The translations under genes and the position numbers were made by a program. From Sphingobacterium thalpophilum (lineage in GTDB: Bacteria; Bacteroidota; Bacteroidia; Sphingobacteriales; Sphingobacteriaceae), in contig NZ_LR590484.1 in NCBI RefSeq assembly GCF_901482695.1, positions 620,001-684,000 on the forward strand: a DNA stretch of 64,000 nt, given 5' to 3'. The stretch's first letter is position 1, and the number at the start of each line of letters is the position of its first letter. Shown piece after piece: positions 19,037-28,249 of this stretch. Under the pieces are notes generated by a model. That model did not search any database. It was not told where the DNA came from and saw nothing but the letters and a program-made list of their open reading frames with translations.

Positions 19037-19939
19037 ATGTCAAATATTGCAATAGTTATTGAGGAAAGAGCCGCAGACATCGGCAATTTCCTAGTTGGCA
19101 GGCTACTTCCCTTTAGGCAAAAACGTATGGTCGGCCCTTTTATATTCATTGACCATATGGGGCCTGACCATATTGCGGAACCGCATTTCATGGATATTGC
19201 ACCACATCCTCACATTGGCTTATCGACATTGACATATCTTTTTGAAGGAAGCATCATGCATCGCGACAGTCTGGGCAATGCAGTGGAAATAAAGCCGGGC
19301 GCTGTGAATTGGATGACAGCCGGAAAGGGCGTCACGCATTCGGAGCGTACACCAGATTACCTCCGTTCAACTCCCCACGACCTTCACGGACTACAGATCT
19401 GGGTAGCATTGCCCAAGGATCTCGAACGGATGGAACCAAGCTTCGTCCATATTGAGGAGCCGCTACTGCCACACTGGACAGAAGGCGATGCAAGCTACCG
19501 CTTAATCGCTGGAGAAATTAATGGCCATCGCTCCGAAGTACCTGTATATAGCCCGCTATACCTCATCGAAGTCAAAGCAGAAAAAGACAGCAGTATCAAA
19601 TTGGGACAACATTTATATGGTGAAAGCGGTCTATATATCCTTCATGGTTCAGTACAGGCCGAGGGGCAAGAATTTGGCCCGAAACAGATTCTGATCGCTA
19701 AAGATGCAAAACTTTGTGAATTTGAAATGGCGGCTGGCAGCGCAGTCTATATATTTGGAGGCGAGCCTTTCGCCGAACAACGTTATATAGACTGGAATTT
19801 CGTGGCCTCGGATATAGAAACATTAAAAGCCGCACGCGCCAAATGGGAACAGCACGAATTTCCCAGCGTCCCGGGTGATGACGGCTATATCCCTATTCCG
19901 CCGGTCAATCCCACCTTAGGACAAAAGAAATCTGATTAG
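19037..19939 (+). CDS. Pirin family protein (bicupin)
   Basis: 300 residues. The N-terminal cupin carries the canonical pirin metal ligands His57, His59 (APHPHIGLST), His101 and Glu103 (THSERTP). The C-terminal pirin domain (LIAKDAKLCEFEMAAGSAVYIFGGEPFAEQRYIDWNFV) is complete. Pirins bind iron and act as quercetin dioxygenases or redox sensors; the physiological role here is open. A weak AAGGAA ribosome-binding site precedes the ATG. Divergent from the LytS-like gene (43 bases between starts), so both may share regulation. A terminator follows. Confidence 0.92.
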   Translation: MSNIAIVIEERAADIGNFLVGRLLPFRQKRMVGPFIFIDHMGPDHIAEPHFMDIAPHPHIGLSTLTYLFEGSIMHRDSLGNAVEIKPGAVNWMTAGKGVTHSERTPDYLRSTPHDLHGLQIWVALPKDLERMEPSFVHIEEPLLPHWTEGDASYRLIAGEINGHRSEVPVYSPLYLIEVKAEKDSSIKLGQHLYGESGLYILHGSVQAEGQEFGPKQILIAKDAKLCEFEMAAGSAVYIFGGEPFAEQRYIDWNFVASDIETLKAARAKWEQHEFPSVPGDDGYIPIPPVNPTLGQKKSD

Positions 19940-19957
19940 ACACGCTCTTGAAAAACC

Positions 19958-19991
19958 AAAGCTGAAAACGATTTGCGTTTTCAGCTTTTTT
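19958..19991 (+). terminator. Terminator after the pirin gene
   Basis: A 13-bp perfect stem (19958-19970 with 19976-19988), a 5-base loop, then a T-run. It lies between the pirin gene and the convergent DUF502 gene. Confidence 0.8.
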
Positions 19992-20015
19992 ATAAGCACG
20001 ACCCTATTGATGAAG

Positions 20016-20615
20016 CTAGTGTGCTATTCCACTAACACCACCGGAGACCACAAGCTTCATGGCATCTGTCGGAGACATGTCCAATTTTTTGACTTTGTCA
20101 CCGCTGACTATGACCACCTGCCCTGCAAAAGAATAAGAATAGGGAAAATATACCATGACCTCATGCTCCAGACCGATGCTTTTCAGATCATGCTGCGTCA
20201 GAAAACCGATCTTTTTGAGCCCAAATTCATTGACCGTCACCAGCACAGGCTCGTTAAACTTTTTGGCATCGCCCACAAACGCTTCTGTGAAATCCTTAAT
20301 CGAAGTATATAGGGTATTCAGGAGCGGTATACGTTTGATTTGATGATTGATCCATACTTTTATCGGATCGGTCACGAAATTGGTAAATATAACACCCGCC
20401 AGAACAAGTACCAGAATTACCGTAAGAATTCCGATTCCAGGAATGTATAACGGATGTCCCTTTTCATCCTGGAGAAAATGTTCGGTCAGATTGAGTGCTG
20501 AATCGATTGATGCGACAATCCATACAATCAAAAAGATTGCTCCGGCTAATGGTACAACCACCAGAATACCACGGATCAAATAATTAATAAATCCTCTGAA
20601 AAATTTGCCAAGCAT
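20016..20615 (-). CDS. DUF502 family membrane protein
   Basis: 199 residues with two transmembrane helices: residues about 10-35 (GILVVVPLAGAIFLIVWIV) and 55-78 (GIGILTVILVLVLAGVIF). The characteristic soluble part follows: RIPLLNTLYTSIKDFTEAF, then a beta-rich region ending FPYSYSFAGQVVIVSGDKVKKLDMSPTDAMKLVVSGG. The family is widespread and uncharacterised. It is 47 bases downstream of murF-alr on the same strand and could be cotranscribed with it. Confidence 0.88.
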   Translation of the reverse strand: MLGKFFRGFINYLIRGILVVVPLAGAIFLIVWIVASIDSALNLTEHFLQDEKGHPLYIPGIGILTVILVLVLAGVIFTNFVTDPIKVWINHQIKRIPLLNTLYTSIKDFTEAFVGDAKKFNEPVLVTVNEFGLKKIGFLTQHDLKSIGLEHEVMVYFPYSYSFAGQVVIVSGDKVKKLDMSPTDAMKLVVSGGVSGIAH

Positions 20616-20662
20616 GGGTCAGTAATTCAATTTTTTTGTACAAAAATGCAGAATATCCTTTA

Positions 20663-23104
20663 TTATTCATAAAAATATACTCTTTTTACCCGCTGCGAAA
20701 TACTTGTCAAAAGTTCATACGGGATGGTTCCGATAGATTCGGCCGCGAGTTTAATATCCGGATAGACAATCACTTCATCTTCCTCAGCGATGTCGGCATC
20801 CGTCACATCCAGCATACACATATCCATACAAATATCACCAATAGTCGGTACCAGATATCCGTTGACCATCATCTTACCTACACCGTTGCCAAAACGCCGG
20901 TCATAGCCATCTGCGTAGCCAATTTTGATCGTGGCTATATTGCTATCTCGCTTCAGCACACCGTGCCGGTTGTAGCCCACTGTTTCCCCTGCGGGCAAGT
21001 GTTTTATTTGCGTCACGTTTGTTTTTAGCGTGCTGACCTCACGCAACGGCAGGTCCTGACGTTCGGCCCCTATGCCATACAGTCCGATCCCTAGACGTAC
21101 CATATCAAAATAGGCCTGCGGCCAGCGCTCTATTCCGGATGTGGCAGCAATATGTCTGAGAAAAGGATACCCGATCCCTGCTTTGAGCTGGGCAGTAAAT
21201 TGTTCCAAAAGATCGATTTGTTGCTGTGTAAATGCATTATCCTTTTCATTCCCCGCAGACGCTAAATGTGAAAATGCAGATCTGATCTCGAGTATCGAAT
21301 CTCTTTTTAGTATGGCGACAAGCTCGTCTACTTCCTCAGGCATAAAGCCAAGGCGATGCATTCCCGTATCGACTTTGATGTGAACGGGATATGTCGTAAT
21401 CCCTCTATCCTTTAAAAAACTCAAAAAAGTGTTTAGAATTCTAAAACTATAGATTTCAGGTTCAAGTTGATGCTGTACAATAGATTCAAATGTATTTTCA
21501 TCAGGACTCATAACCACAATAGGAAGGGTGATACCCGCTCCCCGCAGATCTACCCCCTCATCTGCAAAAGCCACAGTGAGGTAATCGACTCCGTTGAACT
21601 GCAAAAGATTGGCAATTTCAAAACTTCCACTACCATAGGAAAAAGCCTTTACCATAGTCATCAGCTTGACGTTTTTGGGCAATAACTGACGGTAGCTGTT
21701 CAGATTATTTTCCATCGCATTCAAGTTGATCTCAAGGACTGTATCGTGCGACTTAGCAACCAGCAGCCTGCTGATCTGTTCGAAATGAAACTCCCTTCCA
21801 CCTTTCAATAGGATAGTTGAGTTTTCAAACTGTAACGACCTAAAATCCGCTAAAAATTCAACGGTTCCGCGATAAGATATCGACGGCACATCAAACTGAT
21901 CTGCCAGCTGAGGTAATACTTCTCCAATCAGTATCAGCTTATCCAGCCGATATTCCCCCAAGAGTCGCTTGAGCTTCGCCAGGCTTTTTGCGTCTGCTAA
22001 ACTTACTCCCGGCAAGTCAGACAGAATTAATATTTTACGGGCGTGCTGCCGCTGTTGGTTCAAAAACTCCAACGCAATCTGCAGCGCATCCAGATCATTA
22101 CTATATGAATCGTCGATTATCGAGCTGTTCCTTTTTCCTTTTTTAAGTTCAAGCCGCATGGCGACGGGCTGCAGTTCCTTAATTCTGGAAGCGATCACTC
22201 CCGTTTCATAACCAAAACGCAACATCAGAGCAATGCAGCTGATCGCATTTTCAACATTCGCTTTATCGACAAACGGCACTTCCACCGCAAATGTCTTTCC
22301 ACCATGATATAATGTGACCATGGTACTCCTCTGATTGAGCTGCTTGACGGAATAGACTTCTAATGACAGGCCCTCATCATATCCCCATGAAAATTTTCGT
22401 GGCCGATAAGGTAACTGAATGTTCTCGACGTAGCTATTGGGAAAGATCATGGTCTCCGCGTCCTTAAAGAGGAGGAGCTTTTCTGCGATCTTTTCTTCCT
22501 TGGAGGAAAACCCTGCTTTATGGGCAACACCGATATTGGTCAACAGGCCAACGGTCGGTTTAATCATATCTTCCAACCGCGCCATCTCTCCCCGTTCTGA
22601 TATTCCTGCCTCGATGATCGCGAGCGTATACTGTTCCGAAAGACCCCACAGCGAAAGCGCTACGCCCAGCTGCGAATTGTAACTTTTCGGACTACGGTAG
22701 ATCCTGTATTCGGGTGACATCAGTTGGTATAACCATTCTTTGACAATCGTCTTACCGTTACTTCCAGTAATGCCGATCACGGGATAACTAAACTGCTGCC
22801 GATGGAAAGCCGCCAGTGCTTGCAGGGCATCAAGACTATCATCCACCCAGATGAAGTTAGCATCCGGAAAAAGCTTTTCCTGCTCTTCATCAGTCTGCAA
22901 TACAAAGCTTCTTACCCCCTTATCATAAGCTTCCCGTACATAACCGTGTCCATCCCTATTTTTTTGCAGTGCAAAAAACACACCGAGATCGGCCTGTACA
23001 ATCTTGCGGCTATCGTAAAATATGTGCTGGACTAAAGAACTGGGATCGATAATAAATGCGCGATTAGGATGTAAAACTTGGACGACTTCCGATATTTTGT
23101 ACAT
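20663..23104 (-). CDS. Bifunctional MurF ligase / alanine racemase fusion
   Basis: 813 residues. Residues about 1-450 are a MurF-type Mur ligase with the ATP-binding loop GITGSNGKT near 115; it adds D-Ala-D-Ala to the UDP-MurNAc-tripeptide. Residues about 455-813 are an alanine racemase: the PLP lysine lies in MVKAFSYGSG near 485, with MVRLGIGLYGIG and the IGYADGYDRRFGNG loop. The two halves make D-Ala and consume its dipeptide, so the fusion joins supply and use. Such a fusion is established in Bacteroidota. No frameshift is seen at the junction. It is divergent from recX, with 75 bases between them. Confidence 0.95.
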   Translation of the reverse strand: MYKISEVVQVLHPNRAFIIDPSSLVQHIFYDSRKIVQADLGVFFALQKNRDGHGYVREAYDKGVRSFVLQTDEEQEKLFPDANFIWVDDSLDALQALAAFHRQQFSYPVIGITGSNGKTIVKEWLYQLMSPEYRIYRSPKSYNSQLGVALSLWGLSEQYTLAIIEAGISERGEMARLEDMIKPTVGLLTNIGVAHKAGFSSKEEKIAEKLLLFKDAETMIFPNSYVENIQLPYRPRKFSWGYDEGLSLEVYSVKQLNQRSTMVTLYHGGKTFAVEVPFVDKANVENAISCIALMLRFGYETGVIASRIKELQPVAMRLELKKGKRNSSIIDDSYSNDLDALQIALEFLNQQRQHARKILILSDLPGVSLADAKSLAKLKRLLGEYRLDKLILIGEVLPQLADQFDVPSISYRGTVEFLADFRSLQFENSTILLKGGREFHFEQISRLLVAKSHDTVLEINLNAMENNLNSYRQLLPKNVKLMTMVKAFSYGSGSFEIANLLQFNGVDYLTVAFADEGVDLRGAGITLPIVVMSPDENTFESIVQHQLEPEIYSFRILNTFLSFLKDRGITTYPVHIKVDTGMHRLGFMPEEVDELVAILKRDSILEIRSAFSHLASAGNEKDNAFTQQQIDLLEQFTAQLKAGIGYPFLRHIAATSGIERWPQAYFDMVRLGIGLYGIGAERQDLPLREVSTLKTNVTQIKHLPAGETVGYNRHGVLKRDSNIATIKIGYADGYDRRFGNGVGKMMVNGYLVPTIGDICMDMCMLDVTDADIAEEDEVIVYPDIKLAAESIGTIPYELLTSISQRVKRVYFYE

Positions 23105-23179
23105 TCTCCTGAAATTTTGATTGAACCAAAACTGAACATTTTTTTAGTTATTTCATATTATTTTTGAAATTTTGACAAT

Positions 23180-23668
23180 ATGTTCGAAGAGGAAAGAAAA
23201 CACAAAAAGATACTCACGCCGCGTCAGGCGCAGCTGAAAGCGGAAAGCTACTGTGCATACCAAGAGCGATCCCAGCAGGAAGTGCGGGACAAACTGTATA
23301 CGTGGGGACTACACGAAGAGGATGTCGAAAATGTCATTGCCAATTTAATTGCCGATAATTTTCTGAACGAAGAGCGCTTTGCCGTGGCTTACTGCACCGG
23401 AAAACTACGTATGAAAGGCTGGGGAAAAATAAAGATCAAACAAGGATTAAAGGCGAAGAAAGTTTCTGAGCAGTTGATTAAAATCGCTTTTAAACAGATT
23501 GAACCGGACGAATACGAAGCTATCCTTGAAAATATAATCGATAAAAAAATCCGTGAAATCGGAAACAAAGATGCATTTACAATCAAAAACAAAGTGTATC
23601 AGTTTGCACTGTCCCGGGGATTTGAAAGCGATCTAATTTTTTCCATACTGACTTCAAAGGAGTTATAA
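23180..23668 (+). CDS. recX: RecX regulatory protein
   Basis: 162 residues. Helical RecX repeats are visible: AESYCAYQERSQQEVRDKLYTWGL, then FLNEERFAVAYCTGKLRMKGWGKIKIKQGLKAKKVS, and a third C-terminal repeat. RecX binds and restrains RecA filaments. Here it is away from recA and divergent from murF-alr. A possible -7 box (TATTTTTG, 23159-23166) lies just upstream. The product is cytosolic. Confidence 0.9.
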   Translation: MFEEERKHKKILTPRQAQLKAESYCAYQERSQQEVRDKLYTWGLHEEDVENVIANLIADNFLNEERFAVAYCTGKLRMKGWGKIKIKQGLKAKKVSEQLIKIAFKQIEPDEYEAILENIIDKKIREIGNKDAFTIKNKVYQFALSRGFESDLIFSILTSKEL

Positions 23669-23696
23669 AAAACATAGCAATAAAGTAAATAAATAT

Positions 23697-23727
23697 TTTG
23701 CAATATTGAATTTTCGATCTATATTTG
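23697..23727 (+). promoter_or_regulatory. Promoter of the tRNA-Gly/tRNA-Leu unit
   Basis: TTTG (23697-23700), exactly 19 bases, then TATATTTG (23720-23727): a complete match to the Bacteroidota consensus. It is the clearest promoter in the window and was used as a yardstick for the others. Confidence 0.8.
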
Positions 23728-23778
23728 CATCACCAAAAAGGAACACGCGGTTCCTTTAAAGTTGAAATAAAATTCCAA

Positions 23779-23851
23779 GCGAAAATAGCTCAGTTGGTAG
23801 AGCACAACCTTGCCAAGGTTGGGGTCGCGAGTTCGAATCTCGTTTTTCGCT
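23779..23851 (+). tRNA. tRNA-Gly (anticodon GCC)
   Basis: A 73-base cloverleaf: acceptor GCGAAAA with TTTTCGC, D-stem GCTC/GAGC, anticodon stem CAACC/GGTTG around TTGCCAA, and T-arm GCGAG-TTCGAAT-CTCGT. CCA is not encoded. It is followed after only 5 bases by tRNA-Leu. Confidence 0.95.
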
Positions 23852-23856
23852 CACCT

Positions 23857-23942
23857 GCCTAGGTGGTGGAACTGGTAGACACGCAGGACTTAAAATCCTG
23901 TTCGCCCTAAAGCGAGTGCGGGTTCGATTCCCGCCCTAGGTA
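23857..23942 (+). tRNA. tRNA-Leu (anticodon TAA)
   Basis: An 86-base class II tRNA: acceptor GCCTAGG with CCTAGGT (one G-U pair), anticodon loop with TAA in ACTTAAAAT, a long variable arm (CGCCCTAAAGCGAG region) and T-loop TTCGATT. CCA is not encoded. Cotranscribed with tRNA-Gly. Confidence 0.95.
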
Positions 23943-23980
23943 CAAGAAAGCTCATCATCAGGTGGGCTTTTCTTGTTTTA
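23943..23980. terminator. Terminator of the tRNA unit, also facing chrA
   Basis: The CAAGAAAGC (23943-23951) and GCTTTTCTTG (23966-23975) arms form a hairpin with one bulged A, followed by TTTTA. It overlaps the end of the convergent chrA gene. Confidence 0.6.
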
Positions 23981-25381
23981 TATTATTGCATACAATACTA
24001 TTCCGAAAACCAAGCTCAGCAGAATGAGTGGCAGCATTCCTATCCGGTATCTGAATAACAGCAGAAGCGATAGCATTACCCAACATAAGGCTGCCCAATC
24101 CACATCCGACAACAAAATCTCTCCTTTAGGAAATAAAATACTTGTTCCCAGATAACAGGCTAAATTGACGATTACACCGACAACCGATGCCGTGACCAAG
24201 GAGAGCACGTACTGGATAGCCAAACTTTTTTGTGACCGTTCCATTAAGGGTGCCCCTACAAAGATCAATGCAAAATTGGGCAGGAAAGTAAAATAAGCGG
24301 TCGCCAAGAGTCCGATGGATGCCATTGCATAGGAATGGCCAAAGTAGTTGAACCCCGCCATAAATCCTACATATGCCAATACGATTACCAGAGGTCCGGG
24401 AGTGGTTTCGGCCAGCGCAAAACCATCGATCATCTGTGCTTTTGAAAGCCACAAAAGCTTTTCCGTCACCACATGTGCCACAAAAGGGATAACGGTATAT
24501 GACCCTCCAATTGTCAGATAGGCTGATTTGGTAAACAAAAAAGACAAGGACTGCCAGAACCGAGCATCCGGCATAAACAAAAGTAAAAATGCAAAAGGCC
24601 CCAGCCATAGCATGAAAAATACAAACAACTGAAAGGCGATCTTTCGAATACTGGCGGGCGGCACACTTTGCAAAGAGTTGACAGGATATTGGCTTTCCAT
24701 AACATCCTTCCCGGAGTCTACAGGCTGGGGCTGTGCGCCTGTTATCTTGAAGAAATAGGCTACCAGACCTAAGATGATCACTCCCAAGATAATCCACGGC
24801 ATTGGAACTTTTGCCAGATAACTAAGTAAAAATGCCGCCAAGGCAACGCTGTAATGCCATAAGCTGGATAAAGACTTGCGTCCCACCTGATAAGTGGCAA
24901 ATAATATAATGGCAAGGACAGCCGGTTTCAATCCCGAAAATAAAGCACTTAGAAAAGTGGAATGGCCAAAATACACATAGATTAACGAAAGCCCGAATAT
25001 GATCAGTAAAGAAGGCATAATAAAAAATAAGCCAGCCAAGATGCCGCCCCTGAGACCATGCAGTTTCCAGCCCAGATAAATACTGAGCTGATGAGCCTCG
25101 GGTCCGGGCAGTAACATGCACGTATTGAGGGCCTGAAAAAATTTTTTGCTGCTGACCCACCTCTTCTTGTCGACCAAAAAATCGTGCATGATGGTAATAT
25201 GTCCGGTCGTACCGCCAAAGCTTATCCAGCCCAAGACAAACCAAAACCGGACGGCTTCTTTAAAGTTTGGTATAAGCGGTTTATCGTCTTGACACGGTTT
25301 ATTATTTTCCAACAAATTCCCCGTTTTATCGTTAACATAAGTTTGGTATGGCCAAACTGCAGCTCTCTGCTGCAGTTTCAT
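23978..25381 (-). CDS. chrA: Chromate transporter, ChrA family (two-domain)
   Basis: 467 residues with two homologous CHR domains of about six helices each. The N-terminal hallmark is GWISFGGTTGHITIMHDFLVDKKRWVSSKKFFQALNTCMLLPGPEAHQL, abbreviated by its FGG and PGPEAHQL motifs; the second domain has KSAYLTIGGSYTVIPFV and FALAETTPGPLVIVLAYVGFMAGF. The family exports chromate at the inner membrane, though many homologues have not been tested. A 40-residue hydrophilic N-terminal extension precedes the first domain. Nested inverted repeats cover codons 2-13, and the upstream gene's terminator ends only a few bases before the ATG. No chrB regulator is nearby. Confidence 0.88.
   Translation of the reverse strand: MKLQQRAAVWPYQTYVNDKTGNLLENNKPCQDDKPLIPNFKEAVRFWFVLGWISFGGTTGHITIMHDFLVDKKRWVSSKKFFQALNTCMLLPGPEAHQLSIYLGWKLHGLRGGILAGLFFIMPSLLIIFGLSLIYVYFGHSTFLSALFSGLKPAVLAIILFATYQVGRKSLSSLWHYSVALAAFLLSYLAKVPMPWIILGVIILGLVAYFFKITGAQPQPVDSGKDVMESQYPVNSLQSVPPASIRKIAFQLFVFFMLWLGPFAFLLLFMPDARFWQSLSFLFTKSAYLTIGGSYTVIPFVAHVVTEKLLWLSKAQMIDGFALAETTPGPLVIVLAYVGFMAGFNYFGHSYAMASIGLLATAYFTFLPNFALIFVGAPLMERSQKSLAIQYVLSLVTASVVGVIVNLACYLGTSILFPKGEILLSDVDWAALCWVMLSLLLLFRYRIGMLPLILLSLVFGIVLYAII
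25341..25378. repeat. Nested inverted repeats in the first codons of chrA
   Basis: GTTTGG/CCAAAC (25341-25346 with 25352-25357) overlaps AAACTGCAG/CTGCAGTTT (25354-25362 with 25370-25378). In the chrA mRNA the second pair folds right after the AUG. They could form mutually exclusive hairpins or operators. Confidence 0.5.
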
Positions 25382-25389
25382 GATAACAT

Positions 25390-25425
25390 AAAAAAAGCGA
25401 TATATTGAAAATATCTCGCTTTTTA
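25390..25425 (-). terminator. Terminator of the OmpA-like lipoprotein gene
   Basis: A stem of AAAAAGCGA with TCGCTTTTT plus ATATT with AATAT (one mismatch between) and a U-tract on the minus strand. It ends about 8 bases before the chrA ATG. Confidence 0.7.
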
Positions 25426-25449
25426 AATCAGAAAAAAATCCTGACAGTT

Positions 25450-25971
25450 TTACTTCTGGTCTAAAATGGTGACTTCTACGCGTCTGTTTTTCTGACGGCC
25501 TTCAGGAGTTTTATTATCCCCCACAGGATTTGACTGTCCGAATCCTTTTGCTGTAATTCGGGATTCCTGCACCCCTGAATCAACTAAAAATTTCTTCACT
25601 GACGCGGCTCTTTTTTCAGACAGCCACTGGTTATATTCAACTGTACCAGTCGCATCCGTATAGCCATCCACCTTAATTTTGTTATTGTTCTCTTTCAATA
25701 TCAAGGCCAGCTTGCTTACTTCACTTTTCGCTTTTTCAGAAAGATAAGAAGAATTTGTCGGGAACAACAAATCAGATGAAATACTGAACTTGATTCCTTC
25801 ATCTGTTCTTTTAGCATCATTAAAGTCTTTTTTTACGTTTTTCAAGCCATCATCCGTTCCATCTTTGGTCACAACAGCACCGGGATTAACCACGATCGCC
25901 TGCTGTTTACAGGAAAATAACGATAAGCTTGCACATATGGCTAATACTCCCCAATTATTTTTTCTAAGCAT
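25450..25971 (-). CDS. OmpA-family peptidoglycan-associated lipoprotein
   Basis: 173 residues. The lipoprotein signal is MLRKNNWGVLAICASLSLFSC, with a lipobox LFSC and Cys21 as the lipidated residue. An OmpA C-terminal domain spans about 65-173: VDGYTDATGTVEYNQWLSEKRAASVKKFLVDSGVQESRITAKGFGQSNPV is the peptidoglycan-binding core, and RQKNRRVEVTI closes it. It presumably ties the outer membrane to peptidoglycan, like Pal or YiaD. It has its own terminator. No tol genes are close. Confidence 0.9.
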   Translation of the reverse strand: MLRKNNWGVLAICASLSLFSCKQQAIVVNPGAVVTKDGTDDGLKNVKKDFNDAKRTDEGIKFSISSDLLFPTNSSYLSEKAKSEVSKLALILKENNNKIKVDGYTDATGTVEYNQWLSEKRAASVKKFLVDSGVQESRITAKGFGQSNPVGDNKTPEGRQKNRRVEVTILDQK

Positions 25972-26065
25972 CGTTCTTAACGTATATATTATCGATTTAA
26001 GTACTGTAAATATAAGGAAAAAAGTCCAAAAACATGTCCCTATCCTCAGTTATATCGTAACAAAT

Positions 26066-28249
26066 CTATTTCTTCACATAGACAGTTTCCAGTGTTTTTC
26101 TGATCTCAGGGATCTGCTCATACAGCTTCCAGATCATACCTGAATGTGCATTCTCAAGCATCACCGCAATTGTAGCCTGGTTACGCGCGCGGTAGCTTTC
26201 AGAAACATCATTATTTTTAAGATCTATCCATGCCCTAAAACCGTATTGCGTAAACAGCACATCTGCATACTCTTCATAAAACTTGCGTAAGGCTTTTAAA
26301 CCTATTTCCTTTTCGAAAGGATAAGAAGCTATTGCTATAGCCGGGTTGACAAGATATCCCTGATAGCTATTATCGGCTTGTTCCACCCCCCAGATATCAG
26401 TAAACCTTGTGCCGATGTTCAGCTCATTATCCCGTCTTTTATAGGCTAGTATATAATCGGACAGGTATTTCTTGTAGTCCACAAAGTTATCCGTTTTTCC
26501 GGTAGGATTCATAACTAGAAAAGGTCTGTATACTGACATAAGGGATTCGGTCAGGTTACCTCCAGCAATACTTTTCGCAAAAATCACCTTGTCGTCCGCA
26601 TAAATCGAAGTACCGGTCGTACCTGCATTTCCCATTAAGGGATTAGTGCTCGATGGTTGAGTCAGTGTATCATTTGGGTTCACTTTTAGCTCGGGTGCCA
26701 ATAGCTCGACAGAATCTACAAAATCCAGCGTATCGACGTGTCTGGTGGCAAATCCATTCATATAAGCCGAAGGTGCTAAGGGATGTGTAGGAGAAGACAT
26801 CGCCAAAATGTAGGTACTCAAACTCTCATTAAAACCGCCCAAAGGCTGGGCCCGCGAAGTACTATCAATAGGCGACCATTTGTTCCACAGTACATCCGGA
26901 TTAGCCGTATCGGTAAAATAATTCCAATTTATTCGTTTCCAAAGCTCAGTAATGGTATTTCTCAGCTCCCTCTCCTGGGGATCCTCCTTGGAGAAATACT
27001 CCCTGGCGATCAATAAAGATTCCATCAAATGTGAGGTTGCACGCACATCGTAAGTTGGAATTGAATCACGATAATAAGGTATACCGTGCCTTCCGTCATA
27101 GTATGCAGTAAAGATTCCCTGATGATTCTGGGCAGCATTCAGGAATTTAACCATGCGGGAGAGGCGTGACAGTAAAGCTTGTCTAGACATCAATTTATTC
27201 TCGCAGGCTACCAACAGTCCCAATACTGCATAGGCAGTTTCATTTGTCGAAACGATAGCCTGCCTGTTCCCCCTATCGGGAAGATACATACCGCTGTTTA
27301 CATCATAATTATCGATAAAATAGTTAACATGAGCATCCCGGATAAACGTAAGCATCTCGGCGTCGGTACCCTTTCTGGTCTGTATTTCCTTTACATCCGA
27401 GAACGGTGATTCGACATAGTTATAATCCACCCAGGCAATTTTATAATAATAGCTTTTATTATACTCGTTGACTCTATCCAGGCATTTCTGGACATAAATC
27501 GGCAGGATGGCGATCGGTTGAAAATTCTCCCTGTCTTCTGAACGGTAGATTTTCACATAGCGGATACTCGGCGTCAGCGGCAACTGCCAGACGAGTTCAA
27601 CCTGCTTATCTACAGCAGCTACCTTCGATAAAATAGCTGCCGATGACAGCTTTACTTTCGGATAGTTTTTGGGCAGAAATTCAATTTGGTCAATAAAAAG
27701 CTGATGCGTAATTGTAGCGCTGCCATTTTGTTCCAACAGTAGGGCCGACACCGCCCTCCCCACTCCTATACCTTCAAACTTAGTGACGGGAATTGAGACG
27801 TTGAGCCATGTGTCATAGGAAAAATCATCGATATAAGGCGCTAGGTCCAAAGCCGCGGTACGTACGTCGCCTTGTTGCAGAGACACCTTAGGCAGCTGTC
27901 CTTTTTCAGTATTGCTCTGAATAAACAATTTAAAGGTCAAATGATCATCTTTCGCAATCATATACTGAAATTTCTGTTTATCATTCAGTATACTGGCCTC
28001 CCATTTGCCGTTGGGCGAAGAGACATAACGCAGCGAAAGGGAATTACCCGGAGTAAAAAACAGACTATCGGAAATGGGTAAACTGTGCCCCACATTCTGT
28101 ATCCAGGATTCACCGGTATAATGTGCTATGCTTTTGGCATAGCTACCATTAATAATACTGTTGTCAAAGAGCACTTCTGGATAGCTTTCTGACCGCGCCA
28201 ATACAGGTGAAATCAATAGGAAAAGAAAGTAAAAGTATTTATTCAGCAT
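26066..28249 (-). CDS. Secreted glucoamylase-family glycoside hydrolase (GH144-like)
   Basis: 727 residues with an N-terminal signal (MLNKYFYFLFLLISPVLARS). Residues about 25-200 look like a carbohydrate-binding beta-sandwich, about 205-295 a fibronectin III-like domain (VELVWQLPLTPSIRYVKIYRSEDRENFQPIA), and 300-727 an alpha/alpha barrel with TNETAYAVLGLLVA, YDVRATSHLMESLL, and the family C-terminal block NPAIAIASYPFEKEIGLKALRKFYEE. The closing NQATIAVMLENAHSGMIWKLYEQIPEI is typical of the glycoamylase domain family, whose GH144 members cut beta-1,2-glucans. The substrate here is inferred only. No SusCD pair lies next to it. Confidence 0.75.
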   Translation of the reverse strand: MLNKYFYFLFLLISPVLARSESYPEVLFDNSIINGSYAKSIAHYTGESWIQNVGHSLPISDSLFFTPGNSLSLRYVSSPNGKWEASILNDKQKFQYMIAKDDHLTFKLFIQSNTEKGQLPKVSLQQGDVRTAALDLAPYIDDFSYDTWLNVSIPVTKFEGIGVGRAVSALLLEQNGSATITHQLFIDQIEFLPKNYPKVKLSSAAILSKVAAVDKQVELVWQLPLTPSIRYVKIYRSEDRENFQPIAILPIYVQKCLDRVNEYNKSYYYKIAWVDYNYVESPFSDVKEIQTRKGTDAEMLTFIRDAHVNYFIDNYDVNSGMYLPDRGNRQAIVSTNETAYAVLGLLVACENKLMSRQALLSRLSRMVKFLNAAQNHQGIFTAYYDGRHGIPYYRDSIPTYDVRATSHLMESLLIAREYFSKEDPQERELRNTITELWKRINWNYFTDTANPDVLWNKWSPIDSTSRAQPLGGFNESLSTYILAMSSPTHPLAPSAYMNGFATRHVDTLDFVDSVELLAPELKVNPNDTLTQPSSTNPLMGNAGTTGTSIYADDKVIFAKSIAGGNLTESLMSVYRPFLVMNPTGKTDNFVDYKKYLSDYILAYKRRDNELNIGTRFTDIWGVEQADNSYQGYLVNPAIAIASYPFEKEIGLKALRKFYEEYADVLFTQYGFRAWIDLKNNDVSESYRARNQATIAVMLENAHSGMIWKLYEQIPEIRKTLETVYVKK

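Noticed and set aside
24126..24797. 223-codon minus-strand frame overlapping chrA
   Set aside because: Shifted frame inside the conserved second CHR domain; composition (many Cys, Arg, His) is that of a shadow frame.
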